Source: Neelides folsomi
Lineage: Eukaryota > Arthropoda > Collembola > Neelipleona > Neelidae
DNA length: 64,000 nucleotides
Reading direction: 5' to 3'
Assembly: GCA_034687125.1 (NCBI GenBank)
Contig: JAQGBZ010000293.1
Location: forward strand, 16,790-80,789
Numbering within the stretch: the stretch's first letter is position 1; each line of letters opens with the position of its first letter. The notes under the pieces are model-generated. The model was not told the DNA's origin. It saw nothing but the letters and a program-made list of their open reading frames with translations, and did no database searches. A program made the translations under genes and the position numbers. This document shows positions 23,768-37,397 of this stretch, piece by piece.

Positions 23768-26241
23768 ATGTCAACAGCCTCAGCTTCAGCTTCACCTTCG
23801 CCCAAGTCGCCGGAAGTGTCAGAAAAGAGTAAAAGATATGATCGACAGCTCCGGTAAGTTAATTACAAACACAATCAATTCAATCCCCCCAAAACCTTGT
23901 GCAATTTAGGCATACTATCAATGTTAATTTACTTTTCTTTTAATAATCATTAATCATTAAATTGTTGTAGGTTATGGGGAGATCACGGGCAAACTATGCT
24001 AGAAAACAGCAATATTTGCCTCATTAACGCGAATGCTACCGGGACGGAAATAATGAAGTCTCTTGTGCTTCCTGGAATTGGAAACTTTACTATTGTGGAT
24101 GGAAATAAAGTGACCGAAGAGGACATTGGAAATAAGTAATTGATTAACTAATTGATTTATTTATCACAATTTAATTAAAACATTATTTTTTTACAATTTC
24201 TCCATCATTTTGATAAAAACAATTCTTGTATATTAACCACATAAATTAACTTAAAATTTTAGTTTCTTCTTGGAAGCCGATTCATTAGGAAGGAGTCGCA
24301 GCGAATGTGCAACTCGACTTCTCAATGAAATGAACCCAGATGTGAGTGGGACGAGCATTGAGGAAAATCCTTCAACTCTTCTGGCACACAATCCTTCTTT
24401 CTTTACTAACTTCTCTGTTGTTATTGCATCTCAATTAAACGAAAAGTAAGATTAAGATTAGCCCATTCCTTTTAATAATTTTAAGATATTTTATTAATGA
24501 TTTTATAACTTTAACACAGATAATTGGTAGTTATATTAAAATTTAATTTAAATTTTTTTATGATTTAAGGACTTTGTCTCAGCTGAGCGGAATTTTATGG
24601 GAAGCTAAAGTTCCCTTCATTTACTGTCAAGTGGTTGGGCTTTTGGGTTGGGTTCGAGTTCAGCTGGTTGAACATCTAATTATCGAATCTCATCCTGACA
24701 ATATTACCGATGACCTGAGATTGGAAAATCCGTTTGATGAACTGAGGGAGGCCATGAACAGTATTGAATTGAATGGACGTGACGAATCTGTTAGCACCCC
24801 TTGGTTGGTTGTGATGTACAAAGGACTTGAGAAATATGTGGCTGAACATCATTTGTCCCATCCTTCACACAATCCTGCCAAGAAACAGGAATTTAAAACT
24901 TTTCTTAGAAAGTGTAAGAAATTTATAAGCCCTTTTGAAAACAATTGTTGTTGAGTAAATTTTTTTAGCCATAATTCAAAGGTTTTTGCATTATTTTAAC
25001 ATTAAATAATTAATTTAGACCTTGAAGACCTTGGACTCCATGACGGAGACGATACATTTGAAGAAGCCATAAAAGCAACAAATAGAGCATTTCCTTTGGC
25101 CGCAAACGCAATTCCTTCATCGATTCGAGCTATTCTTGATGACCCCGCAATTAAAAAACCAGAGGTGAAATAATTTTCATTTGATCTAGCTACTTAATAA
25201 TTATAATTTAATAATTGAATGTTTTTGTAGAATAAATTCTGGCTCATGTGTGCTGGGTTGAAAGAATTTATTGAAGAAACTGGGAATTTCCCATTGAGCG
25301 GACGTTTACCTGACATGACAGCCAACTCTACCAAATTCATTTCACTTCAAAACGTGTACAGAGACAGGGCAAACAAAGATGCTGAGGATGTTTTTAATCG
25401 TTGTCAGTTGATGATTGAGAAAGAAGCAAGACTCGCCAAAATCTCTCTTACTCCAAATAATGTAAAGTTGTTCTGCAAGGAAGCCAAGAATCTGATGCTT
25501 ATTCGGGGCGAAGAACTTGCAAAAGAACTCAATTCCGCTCCTTCGGCTATTCTTCCACAATTGGGTCTCATTTTAATGAATTAATTAATACCTGGATTTC
25601 TCTCAATTAGAATTTATATTACTGGGAGTTATAATCTTATATTGGTATTGTCAGTTATGCTAATTTAATTTGATATTTTAGCACAAAATACAGAAGAATG
25701 TGAGCAGAATGAAATTGCTTATGTGATGATGAGGGCAATTCTCCGGTTTGAAACTGAATACAACACTTACCCTGGAATGAATGATCAACATGTTGAATCG
25801 GACATTGCTCTGTTTAAGGTATTTGGATTAGTTTCATTGGTTCAATTTTCAGAAGAATTGTTCAAATTCATTATTATTCTCATTTTTCGCTTTTAGGGAT
25901 CTGTCAATAAATTATTGAACGAATGGAACTCTAATTTGGCCGTTGATGAAGTTTTTATTCATGTGATTTGCCGATATGGAGCTGCTGAAGTTCACTCGGT
26001 TGCAGCTTTCATTGGTAAAACCACTGTTCAATTTTAAAACAACTTTTCCCGTTTTTTTCAATTTGTTAAATTAATAAAGTAAATGAAAACTAAATATTTA
26101 ATATAATGAACAGGAGGATGCGTCGCCCAAGAAGTGATTAAGATCGTGACGGCCCAATACGTTCCATTATCAGACACTCTCATCTACAATGCGATCAACT
26201 CGACAACAACCGAAATGAAAGCAATCGTCCCTGCTCAATGA
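23768..26241 (+). CDS. Nae1: NEDD8-activating enzyme E1 regulatory subunit (APP-BP1)
   Basis: Nine exons close in frame to 546 aa: 23768-23853, 23971-24135, 24263-24445, 24570-24913, 25019-25164, 25231-25564, 25682-25818, 25897-26014, 26114-26241. The protein has the ThiF/E1 adenylation fold: [16 protein letters not shown] at the start, then [20 protein letters not shown] and [10 protein letters not shown]. The C-terminus has [20 protein letters not shown] followed by QEVIKI, the family end block. NAE1 pairs with UBA3 to activate NEDD8 for cullin neddylation; this subunit lacks a catalytic cysteine by design. Length matches the family (about 530-540). A polyadenylation signal AATAAA lies near 26475. 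The gene converges on PYROXD2, whose stop is 426 bases downstream. Confidence 0.96.
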
Positions 26242-26666
26242 GGACTTACTTTAACTTTTCTATTAATGTTATACCTTATTTACCACAGATGAGAAATATT
26301 CCTTGAAATAATTGATTATCACATCTTTACATCACATTTAAATAGCTTTTAAGATGTTTTAATTCGCACATTCAGTTGTTATTTAGCCAACATTCGAGTT
26401 TGTGATTACTGATTACTACCTTTTAATATTATGCATTGAAATTAGTGAATGACAATTGTGTAAATGAGTCATATTAATAAAACATCAAACTTTTTGAATC
26501 GTCAACTCCTCCAGAATTCAGTGACATTATCAAGGGTTAAGAAAAATCAAAATCATGTTTCTAGTATCATGTATCATTCATATTTCTACATAGTTATGCA
26601 TTCATGTATTGTACTTTGATATAAATAAGTTCAATTTTTCTTATGGGAATTTTTTATATTTATTTC
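26242..26666. other. 3' regions of convergent Nae1 and PYROXD2
   Basis: Untranslated 3' sequence of two convergent genes. An AATAAA near 26475 on the plus strand fits the end of Nae1. No other feature is seen. Confidence 0.6.
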
Positions 26667-29037
26667 TTATCCTTTTGAAGACATGAGAGCTTTGGCTGAA
26701 AAGTATCCTGGAAGTCCCATGACACCTCCACCAGGATGACATCCGCTCCCACAAAGGTACAATTTTTTCATTGGTGTTTCCGGGAACCAACACTTGTCAG
26801 TTAGAATCGGACGGAGCCAGAATAATTGATCGAAACTCATTGACCCGTGGAAGATATTCTGTAAATGACAAAATTACAGCTCAAAAATAATATCCCGATA
26901 ACTTATTTTTTAATGAACAAATGTAATAATTCCATTTATTAGTAATTTAATTAAACAAATTACTCCTCCAGTAAGCCCAAAAGTTTCTTCCAAATGATAA
27001 GGAGACAAAACTTCTTTTCCCACAATACTCGCTTTAAACCCAGGAGCGTAAGCTTCAATGGCGTCAAAAACTGTTTGAGCATATTTCTCCGTATAACTCT
27101 CGTCCTTCCAAGACCCATCCGAAGGAGAAAAGGGCGTGTATTGTGTGAAAAGTAAACAGACGTGCGCTCCCTTTGGAGCTAGTGTTGGGTCAAGACTGGA
27201 TGGAATGACCATTTCAATCATTGGCTTCCTCGAAGGGACATTTTCCTTTGAACAGACTGAAAAAGAATCTTCAAGATCCGCCATGGACTCACAGTTCAAA
27301 TGGATGGTGCATTTGTGAGGATTTCCAACTTGGCCTGAATTGGAAGGATCAGCAGAGAAATTTGGGAGTTTGTCAACCGCCACTGGAAATATTAATTTTA
27401 ACTTAAATTAATCAATGTTGATATTAAACATTTCATCAGATAAGTAAATAATTAAGTTTATTCAATAATTATTAATTAAAATAATATTATTTAATTCCAA
27501 AATCAAATCACCATTTATTTTAGTCACAGGAGATGTGTAATCAATGGAATTGACCGCTTTAACAAAATCAGTTCCAAATACAGCTGTGGGATCTTTAAAC
27601 AAGTTTTTGAACGTTACGTGGGGCGTCGCTCCTGAAAACACGGCCTTTGTAGCTTCGATCATTTTCCCGTCTTTTGTTACGACTCCTGAAGCTTCCAAGC
27701 CTGACTTCCCATCTTTGTATTCAATGCTTTGAATTTCCTAAAATCATTTCTTATTAATTAAAATAAAACCAACCCAGTAATATATTTCTTACATAATATA
27801 CAAATAATTATAACATACAATTTAAAGTATTTTTATTTGTGAAATATTTCTTTTTTAATATTTGAACTTTTAATTTATTTTACTTGATTAGTAAAAATGT
27901 GAACTCCAAGACTTGCTGCACTTGAAGCAATTGCCTGACTCACTCCGCCCATTCCTCCTTCTGGATAAGCCCAAGCTCCCGCTTTCCCATTCACGCCACC
28001 CATGATATGATGAAGAAGAACATAGCCAGTGTCAGGAGTATTCGGTCCAGACATTGTCCCAATAAGAGCATCAGTGGCCAATGTTGCTTTCAAAGGCTCG
28101 GAAGTAAACCATTTGTTTAGGACTTTGGCTGCAGAAGCTGTCAACGTTTCATGAAATTGTGGGAGATTTGACCCAAGGGACAAAAGTGCTCTGGCACTTG
28201 AACCCGCAGCTCGCATTCTCTCCATCGAGTAAAATCCTTCTTTCTTGGTGAGGTTAGGCGGGCGATTGTCCAACAGCTTGTTGATCGTTTCAACAAATTT
28301 ACCCATTTCCTTCTCATATTCATGATAGTTCCGAGCGTCTTCTTTAGAGAACTTTCCAATCTCGGCAGAGGTCAAATCGGCTGAACTGGAGAGAAGGAGT
28401 GATTTGGCTGGAAAGGATTCCCAGAGAGATTCTCGAATTGGAGTATACGAACTGTATGGCTCACGCATGTAGAATTTAAGCCCGTGCTCCTTTTAAAAAC
28501 ATTAAGATCAACAAAAGTAATTAAAACTCAATTATCATTTTGGCATATTGGTACTTAAGATTTTATTAATTGTGAGAATGAAACTGTAAGGTAAGGTCTT
28601 TACTTTTAATTTGAGATCCTCAATGATAAACGGACGGAGTAAACTGAGGACGTAGGAAGCGCGAGAGAATTTGAATCCCGGAACGATTTCTTCAGTCACC
28701 GCCGCCCCGCCAACAACTCCCCGCTTCTCGACTACACAAACGGAGTAACCCGCCTTGGCCAGATAGGCCGAAGAGACAAGGCCATTGTGACCTGATTAAT
28801 CAAACGAAAAATTATATCATTTTACAAATGTAATTCTGCATTAATGAAACAATTAATTAAGCTATTTAAGATGAAATTGAGAAAACCTCCGCCCACAATT
28901 ACAACATCATAAGATGATTTCAAATCCTCAATATTCTTAACAATTGAACTTAAATGTCTTGTATGATAAAAATTTGGTTTATTTCTTGTCAAAAGATTCA
29001 CTGAATTTACTGAAAGTTTACAAAATGAACTCCTCAT
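26667..29037 (-). CDS. PYROXD2: PYROXD2-like mitochondrial FAD-dependent oxidoreductase
   Basis: Six exons close in frame to 593 aa: 28887-29037, 28604-28791, 27884-28489, 27512-27737, 26964-27382, 26667-26858. A basic, serine-rich N-terminus suggests a mitochondrial presequence. The dinucleotide-binding motif follows ([12 protein letters not shown]), then [15 protein letters not shown] and [20 protein letters not shown]. Further blocks are [18 protein letters not shown] and, at the C-terminus, [20 protein letters not shown], the end motif of phytoene-desaturase-like oxidoreductases. PYROXD2 sits on the mitochondrial inner membrane and affects complex IV and mitochondrial integrity; its substrate is not established. 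Length agrees with human (581 aa). The gene is divergent from ZNG1, with about 870 bases between the starts. Confidence 0.95.
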
Positions 29038-29903
29038 TTTGATTCACAAGATTTTTTTTAAATTACTCTAAAACTCTAAATAAATAATAATGAATGTGAA
29101 TTTAACGAATATTTAAGATTGAAATGGAAGCATGTGTAGAATTCCATATCTATTATCTCATCTTTAAGTCCATCGTCTTTATATATAATTCTATTAAGCC
29201 ATACAAGTAAATAACATAATCTTTAAGGATATTGATCTTGGATAAGGATATTGTACATTGGTATTTAGTATATCTGTATAGATATATTTATGAGTTACGA
29301 CGAGTATAAGTGCTTACATAACGTAATTATAATATCTAGTTTGACATAAATATATTAGCATTTAACACGCTTACAACTTCATACTTCATTTAAAGCATCC
29401 TTGAAAGTTTTAAATCAACCTTAAAAGTTTATATTTATTTGAGATGAAAAGATATAGGTAAGTTAAGTATACATATATGGCATATGGTATATAATATTAT
29501 TTCTTATAATAAATATAAATATTGAACTTGACCCAACAAGGCCAGTGCCACAGGCCATCATCCATTTAACATGAATTTAACTATTAATTAAACCTGCATG
29601 GATTCAATAGAAATGGAATATCTTCTACAGTTAAAACGAAAGTGCGGCTTAGTGAGGTTGAACTTCAACCCTTGGCTTGAAGCAATGTAGCAAGTTAGCA
29701 AGCAAAAAGCTAAAGCATGGAATTCTTTCAAATAAACTTTTATGCATATTTTTATACTTTTTATCAGAGAAAAATTATAGAAGTTAGAAGTTTCTGTTTT
29801 TGTTTGTATTTTGTATTGACTATTGACATTAATTACATAATTACTCACATTGCTTCTTTTTCGGTGATTGAGTTTGGTTCGCGGTTGTTAATTACCTATC
29901 AGT
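29038..29903. other. Spacer between divergent PYROXD2 and ZNG1
   Basis: AT-rich DNA that should contain two promoters. Short open frames near 29588-29914 in both directions have no recognisable content. Confidence 0.5.
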
Positions 29904-31892
29904 ATGAGTTTTGAATTAGAAGACGATGACGAGATTCCCAATTTGGTCGAAGGCGAGATGGAAGTGGAAAATGAAGATTTTGATCCGGTGCCTGTGACAA
30001 TTTTAACTGGATATTTGGGAGCTGGTAAAACAACACTCCTCAATTACATTCTTCACGAACAGAATCAAAAGAGAATTGCTGTCATTTTAAACGAATTTGG
30101 AACAGGTGATCATTTACAACTCAATTATAAAATATTACTGAACATGTTTGGATAGCAGAATTATAATCTTTTTGTTTTGTGATGTATAGAATCATCAATG
30201 GAAAAGAGTTTAGCTGTTGGAGAAAAAGGAGAACTTTTTGAAGAATGGCTTGAATTGAGAAATGGATGTCTCTGCTGTTCTGTTAAGTAATTGACCCATG
30301 AACATTTAATTAAAATCATGTAAAATTGTCTTATAATTCAGTCAACTTATGAATTCATTTCCCTTCAATATTAGGGACAATGGGGTAAAGGCGATTGAAA
30401 ATCTTATGAAGAAGAAAGGAAAGTTTGATTATATTCTCATTGAAACAACCGGGTTAGCCGATCCTGGTTAGTTTTAATATTCATGATTTCTTTAAAAGAG
30501 CTAAAAAAGTCATTACCTAATCTTTTTTGTTGATCCAAGGACCAATTGCATCATTATTTTGGATGGATAAAGAACTCGGCAGCGATATTTTTCTAGATGG
30601 AATTGTCACAGTTATTGACGCCAAATATGGATTACAAGTAAAACATCATTTTTATCATTATTTAACTAGCATACATTAATTTCAATATTAATATTTTATT
30701 TTATTTATATTATATATTTTTATTTAAATATATTGATTTTTAGAATCTCCAAGAAGAATCTAACGGTGGATTTAGTGCGGCCGTGAGGTTCGAAATAAGT
30801 CAAAAAGTTAAAAACAAAGACTAAAGATTTTAATGAGATTATAAAAATATTTCTTTTTAGACAAGCTGCGTTAGCCGATTACTTAATTATTAACAAGGAA
30901 GATTTAATTTCAAAAAACGAATTGAATGATTTGGAGAATGCTATTAACAAAATTAATCAATTAGCCAAGAAGGAATTTACACAATTTTGCAAGTATGATA
31001 TAAGTGTAACAAACATATTAATTTACTTTTATTCAAATCGCGATTATACATAATTTTAATACATAAATAGTTTAAATTCAACCTAGTCTAAAACTTTTTT
31101 ATGGTGAATTTTATTAGAGTAAAGTTGGACAAAATACTCGATCTCAGAGCATACGATGGAATTCACGAAAAAAGGTAAGGGATTTGATACATTAAAGTAA
31201 AATTCTTTACTTCCAGTAAAAACATTTTTTATTTAAGATTAAAAGAAATCGCCATGTCTGAAGCAGAAAAGCTAAAGTTCTCATCCAAACACCACTTAGA
31301 TGAATCCGTTGGAACAATCAGCCTCAAAATTCCCAATGGACTTGACAAAGCCATAGTTGAAAACTTTTTAGGAAAAGTTCTCTGGGAGCGTGAAAATCAC
31401 GGAATTTCCCATTCAGAAATATGGAGATTAAAAGTAGGATAAATTATAATTATAAGAAAATTCAATTTTTGAAATGTATGGTACAATGGTACTACATATT
31501 ATGTCCTAATTGTAATTATTTCACTGACAAACTGACAACGAGTCGGCTTATTAATTTGTGTTTTTATTTCAGGGCCTTGTTTACATTAATGAGATCCATT
31601 CAATGAATTCCTTCATGATCCAAGGAGTTAACGAAACTTATGAGATGAATCAAGTTGAAATTAAAGACCCAGAAGAAATTGCATTTCCAACAAGCAGAAT
31701 CATTCTTATAGGTAAAAATCAGAGGAATTAATCAGTAATTTAAATAAATATTCATGTTCTAATTAACTTATAATCTATATTTAATGAAATCCAGGAAAGA
31801 ATTTGGATGAAAAGAAGTTCATGGACATTTTCAATTCGTTGATCGACTCAACAGAAGAAACAAAAATGTCATTAATGTCATTAAAACTCTAA
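29904..31892 (+). CDS. CBWD1: ZNG1/CBWD zinc-regulated GTPase metalloprotein activator
   Basis: Ten exons close in frame to 384 aa: 29904-30105, 30190-30286, 30375-30466, 30540-30637, 30744-30787, 30861-30992, 31118-31174, 31238-31433, 31573-31711, 31795-31892. It is a G3E/COG0523 P-loop GTPase. The acidic N-terminus is followed by the Walker A site [11 protein letters not shown] near residues 33-43 and the metal-binding CLCC motif at 94-97. ETTGLADP and INKEDL (the NKxD specificity motif) come next, with a C-terminal CobW domain. ZNG1 proteins hand zinc to methionine aminopeptidase 1 in the cytosol, using GTP. The acidic N-terminal segment [10 protein letters not shown] contains the region that recognises the METAP1 zinc finger in vertebrates (family knowledge). 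Convergent with MRPS18A. Confidence 0.95.
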
Positions 31893-32072
31893 ATTTTAAA
31901 TTCAACATTTTGTAAAATTTTGGTATTTATTCCAATTTGTTTAATTATTTATTGTTAATTATACTTTTATCGTCAAATCGTGAATTACATGAGTGTAAAC
32001 AATAACATGACTATAAGTTGATTATTAAATACAAAATATTTATATGCTAAATAATTTACAAAATATTGACTT

Positions 32073-33087
32073 TTATTGGGCTCTATTTGTTTTACGAGTA
32101 AAGAATTGTTCCTCAATGACATTTTCATCATAATATTTGTTATATTTCTTCCACTGGAACCTCTTTTTGGGATCTTTCTTACTATGAGCTGGTCCAAGGT
32201 TGGGCATTAAACCTGATCAAAAATGATTAAATAACATTAGTTAAGATAATTATACGTGATGCAATTTAAGCTTAAACTATTTTTATAGTATTAAATTTTG
32301 ATACTTACCAGCTTTATGAGCCATTGCAACCAAATATGTGATTGTTCGCTGTTGCTTTTTACAAAGTCCTGTGATTCTTGCAGGTAAAAGGCATCCATCT
32401 GATCTGACAAATTGGCTCAAGATCAACACGTCCTATATTATAAATAATTTATAATATAACATTCCAATATTATATGATAGTTATTTAAATTATTGTTATA
32501 CAAAATATTTTTATTTTTATTGATACTTACAGTGTGTTTGATTCTAACTGGTAGATTGAGACGACAAATGGGACAATCGGTGCATGTGTTGTGCCAGGGT
32601 ACATCAGCTGGGATGAGGAAATCTTTCCTGGGTGAATCCAATGTGACCCCTTCGACCAATGTCACATTGCCATTCTCAGTCGCACGTACTATTTAAAAAA
32701 GAAATTAAATATTATTATAAGATAATATGGCATATAAGAAAAAATAAAATTATTCATATTTGAAAAATTTATCATACTTTCTTTTATGTTTAATATTGTC
32801 GTTGTACTCAATTTCCGGTTAAGACCTAAGTAGGTATCTGGATATATTCTTAAACAAGTTGACAAAGGTAAAAAGACATTTCGATGATTCTGACCCTGTA
32901 AAGTTATAAATCAAATTCGGTTATAGATATTAAAAAATTTAGAGAATTATCTCAAATATTATAAATTATAGGTATTTTACATTTCAAAATGTTCGAATAG
33001 TAGAAGAAAGATATTTAATCGTTATTTAAAGTAAGTAATATTAACAATTTTTACCTCGTTAATCAATCTTCTAAAGAAGAGGTTCAT
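32073..33087 (-). CDS. MRPS18A: Mitochondrial small-subunit ribosomal protein S18A
   Basis: Five exons close in frame to 190 aa: 33055-33087, 32778-32895, 32531-32688, 32309-32432, 32073-32212. The N-terminus MNLFFRRLINEGQNHRNV looks like a mitochondrial presequence. The S18 core contains CTDCPICRLNLPVRIKHTDV, LILSQFVRSDGCLLPARITG and LCKKQQRTITYLVAMAHKAG, characteristic of the S18 family, with the CxxC pair that binds zinc. It is a component of the mitoribosome. The join of exon 2 to exon 3 (AAA GAA A|TA CGT) was selected by phase. The gene ends convergently with ZNG1, leaving 180 bases between the stop codons. Confidence 0.92.
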
Positions 33088-33906
33088 AATGCCAAATTTT
33101 AACTATGAAATAATTCTGTTAATTTATTGATAATTATAAGTGTAATGTGCTAAAAATTAAGGCGGGCTTAGGATAACTTTAACTCAAACTGAACTCTTGA
33201 ACCCAGAATGAACCGATCGAAGAAATAAAATTAATTGCAATTGTTTTGTAAGTTAAAGTTAGTTAAAGTTAAAAGTAAAATATTAGATTGGAATTGGATT
33301 AGAGTCAAAGTTGAGCATGAATTTCGCAATTTTTAACTTCTACTTCTTGTAAATTCTCATTTGAATTCATTTATTTGAAAAAAAACATTTTGATATGCTT
33401 CCCTTCCCTTTGTTCAGATGATTATGAGTATGTTTGCTTAAATCTACTTTAACTTTTCTTTATTCATTGAGTTAAGCCAATTTTGAAACTAAGAATTTTA
33501 TTCATTTAAATAAACTGAATAATATATTATAGACTTGTAATGTACAAATTGAATACACTTCATAATTTTGATTTAAATGGTATAATTAATTTTTTAAAGA
33601 TCCCCTTTTTTGTATTTTGTACAACTAAAATAAAACTTATGACACTGAATAGCATTAATTTCAACTTGATCTTTTTACGTAAGATCAAAGATAATACAAA
33701 TAATACTTAATAGTTGTTGAAGGAAAGGCTTTATAGTAATTGGGTTTATTGTATTAGTATGTTTTATCCTTATGTGATGAGTTCGTTCTTGTACAAACAG
33801 TTCATTTCGCTAAAATTAAAAAAGTTCAATAAATAAATATTTTCGTTTGTGTATTTTAGCATTTTAAATGATAGTTAAGGTTGAAGTCTAATTTATAACA
33901 CATTAA
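33088..33906. other. Spacer upstream of MRPS18A
   Basis: AT-rich, no gene seen. A run of TTAAAGTTAGTTAAAGTTAA-like short repeats occurs around 33250-33275. It holds the MRPS18A promoter and the 3' end of the flavoprotein gene. Confidence 0.45.
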
Positions 33907-35009
33907 TTATGTTTTAATACTTGGTGGTGGCTGAATTTGCTTTTGATTGGAAAGAGCTGCTGCGTACCATTTCACTTCATCAAGAACTCTTCCAACAGAA
34001 CCCTCAATGGTTTCATTTGAACATCCCCCCTTATCATCGATTGATTGTCCCACTGAAAATGAAAAATAATGTGAATTATTTTTTTGTATTAGTATATGAA
34101 TGAGTTTGAATTTGAAATTAATGAATAATGAATTATAGAGCCACTTCAACTCACTCTAATTTCTCAATTTATTTAATTATAAAATAATTAAATTACCAGT
34201 TGGAATGACTGTATATGCAGGTACAGTGATCATTCCAAGTTCGCTCAAAAACGGTCGACTGATTGTTGAAGCCCGGGAGCCGCCCATTTGACCTATTAAT
34301 AACCATTAGAGTTGATTAATAACATTATTAAAATAGCAATTATCTTTGATCACTTACTGGCAGAATAAGAAATGATTCCGCATGGACGATGTTTGTATGA
34401 AGATGGTGAGAAATGGTCAAGCATGTTCGTCAACGCTGGACTGAAAAAGTAAAAACGCCTTGATCTTAACTTCTTTCCCAAATATATTTAACCATATTGA
34501 TTATACTAATTATTGAATTGAGTTTATTGTTACATTTTAATATCTTATATGTATAGTTTAGCTTACGGCAAAGAGCAGTTGTATTCCGGAGTGAGGATAA
34601 GGAATCCATCAGCTTCTTGAATTTTCTTATTTGCATCCTGCATCCATTGGGGCGCTTGGGTTGGATCAGGCATGAAGTGAAGAGGCATTCGAAGCATCTC
34701 AAACTTCATTTCAAGCGGATCTATTAATTAATTAAAAGTAATTAAACGAATCCATAAATATCTTTAAATTCATGGACGTGTCAGTGTATGTATTATACCA
34801 AAAAGAATTGGATTCATTTCCCGTTCTTCAACCTTCGGCTTAATGAACTTCCAGACCCTGTCGACCATCCTCCCATCCCGGGTAGATCCCAAAAAGACGA
34901 TGATATTTGCTCCTGTCCCCATTCTGGCCTCTGCTCCTTTCGATGTGATCCCGAGACTCAAATGATTCACGTTGGCTTCAGGACTCGATTGAAACAACCG
35001 TCTGTACAT
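33907..35009 (-). CDS. NADPH-dependent FMN reductase-like flavoprotein
   Basis: Five exons close in frame to 229 aa from the ATG at 35009: 34799-35009, 34567-34720, 34358-34440, 34197-34292, 33907-34052. The flavodoxin-like fold is marked by IIVFLGSTRDGRMVDRVW (the phosphate-binding loop GSTRxxR), TPEYNCSLPPALTNMLDH (the PEYNxSxPxxLKNxID block) and SASQMGGSRAS (the flavin-contacting loop). Enzymes of this family reduce FMN or quinones with NADPH as dimers. The start is uncertain: the sequence before codon 3 (a T-rich stretch ending TGTACAG) could instead be a splice acceptor for an upstream exon. Many arthropods have a protein of this kind, but I give no gene symbol. Confidence 0.85.
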
Positions 35010-37397
35010 CAAAAAAATAAACAATGTTACAATATCTACGGATCAGCTAAGCTAAAGGACAAATATAAAAGCTAAATAAAAATTAATGGGACGGTTCGAG
35101 AAAATAAAACATGGTCAATGAATTAAATAATATTGATTCTCCATTAAACCATTAAATTAAACACACGGTTGGGAGTTTATGAACATAGAATTTGAGTGTA
35201 TATTAAATATTATGTATCTATTTAGTTTATCCTGTAGATAAAAAACTTTTGTTAATGTATTTTTTATAAGGAAATTTACTTATTTATGCATGAATACCTT
35301 GCATGCATATGATATGAAGATATGATGATTCGAGAGCTTATAAATGATGGTTTAAAAGAAATATAGTTGATTAACAAGATAATGTAAAGACAAATTTGAT
35401 TAATGGACACAGCGGGAAATTGATAATTATGATAAAATGACCCTTTTAGAAATAAAAATTATCTTCTGAGTTAACTGGCTTACATAAAAGAGAGAATAAC
35501 ATTGGAAAATGTATTCTCCTATTTGTTTTCTGGCAATTATGACTCATGTTGAATATACAATAAAGTGAAGCGGAACGAATGGCACAAATCAATATCTATT
35601 GATTAAAAACTTCATCATTAAGAATTGTGACTTTTGTTGAAGAGGAATTACTTAATGTTGGTATAATTGTACTTTTACTTTGTTAAATATGAATTTTATA
35701 CAGATATGAACCTAAATTTTAATAAAGTTTGAATAAATAATATATTATCTACTATATTCTTTTATGTTGTAATTTGTGATGGTGCATTTTTTATAAGAAC
35801 ATGAACGAAGGTGTTATCAAATCGAAGGATAATTCAAATTAAGGCTATCTAAATTATATGTAAATGTAAATTTGACTAACGATGGAGCGTTTCATATGTA
35901 TATCAATACGATGCAAGTTGATTTAGGTAACATGATTTACGTCATTTATAAGAAAATAATAATTAATACGAGATGCATTATAATGAATTGCAAAAATTAT
36001 ACACATAAGGGACGGCGAAATTTTAAGTAAAATCTATAAAAACCAAAGTAAAGCTAAAGATGATCAATGATCAGTCTGAGTAGGGAGTCCAGGTCCAGGG
36101 AGCATCTTTATTTAATGTAAATTGCAACCCAAGTTGGAAAGTGTTATGCCAAAAAGGAGATGAAAAAAGTTGAAACATTTTTTGTCACTTACTTGAAGCA
36201 GGAGGTAATTGTAACTTTGTCCTTGACCAGATTGAATCCTGGAGAACTTGAACCACTGGCCCAACAGCGAGAAGTGAGAGACAAAACTAAAGTTTTACTC
36301 ATTTTTAGAGAACATACGAAGGTCATTTTTCCTCCTCTGCTACCTGCAACCATGCAACCAAAAATTATTCTTTTACACTTTCTTACATGCGCTATTCATA
36401 TTCACATGTCTTATAAACTATGAAAAATCAAAACTATCAATGTAAAATCTACTCATTAGTCATTACTGCATTTCTCATAGACCAATTTTAAGTAGTAATT
36501 TGTTAATGATCAACACATGCTGCTATATTCTAATATTCTTCACATGTAAATATATTGGTAAATAAACATTAATACTTGGAATGATATTTCGACAGTTGTA
36601 GAGTTAGTTGTAATGAACTAAAAGACTAATAAAGATATTAATAGGGTATTACTAAATAAATACAGCGAGTTATATGTACCAAGGTAGGTATAAGTACTTA
36701 CATAATTACAGATACAATAAACCTAAATATATAAAACTATTCTTAACTTCAACGTCAATGTAAAACTCATGCTAGCATAAATACATAGGTTCAGAGATAC
36801 AGACCATTAAGATTGGGATAAGAGATCTTGTTTCTATTTTGAGAATTGACATTAGCTTAGGCCTACGAATTTTCCCAAATTCATAATAACACTAAAAAAA
36901 CTTGAATATCTTAATAATCAAAAATCGAAAAATACGTACCTTGAATTTTTAAAGTGACTTCGTGAACTTCAATGGGATGAAAATACTCACTTTATTTTAA
37001 TATTTTTTTTGTGCTTTTAAATCGCAAAAATTTAAAATGAAAGTTACGTCTATAAACAATTATTAAGGTTTTTGTCTTGGTATTTTGAATGAATCAACAA
37101 TTATTAAGGTTTTTGTCTTGGTATTTTGAATGAATCATTGAATGCAATTTAATGATTTTTTAAGTAAAATCTATGAAATGAAAGATGAAATATGATAAAA
37201 AATAAACCAGTTAAAATAATAATGATTTATAAATTTTCCCTTTTTACAAAACGAATTTTGAATGCTATCTTTAATATATGATAGCTGATTTGAAAATGAA
37301 TAGCTCCTGCAACATCGTTTGTAAATACTGATGCTAATAATACTCACTCACATGTCATGTCATGTCAGTAATTTTGATTAGATTCGAAACACGTGTA
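35010..37397. other. Gene-poor AT-rich spacer
   Basis: About 2.4 kb with no supportable gene. An open frame at 36160-36423 is slightly less AT-rich but shows no motif or splice context. A 41-base tandem duplication lies at 37055-37136. Confidence 0.5.
37055..37136. repeat. Exact 41-base tandem duplication
   Basis: Two adjacent copies of a 41-base unit beginning AACAATTATTAAGGTTTTTG and ending TTGAATGAATC, at 37055-37095 and 37096-37136, with no mismatches seen. This looks like a recent duplication. Confidence 0.9.

Noticed and set aside
36160-36423. 87-codon plus-strand frame in the 35-37 kb spacer
   Set aside because: No domain, no splice context, composition not clearly coding.
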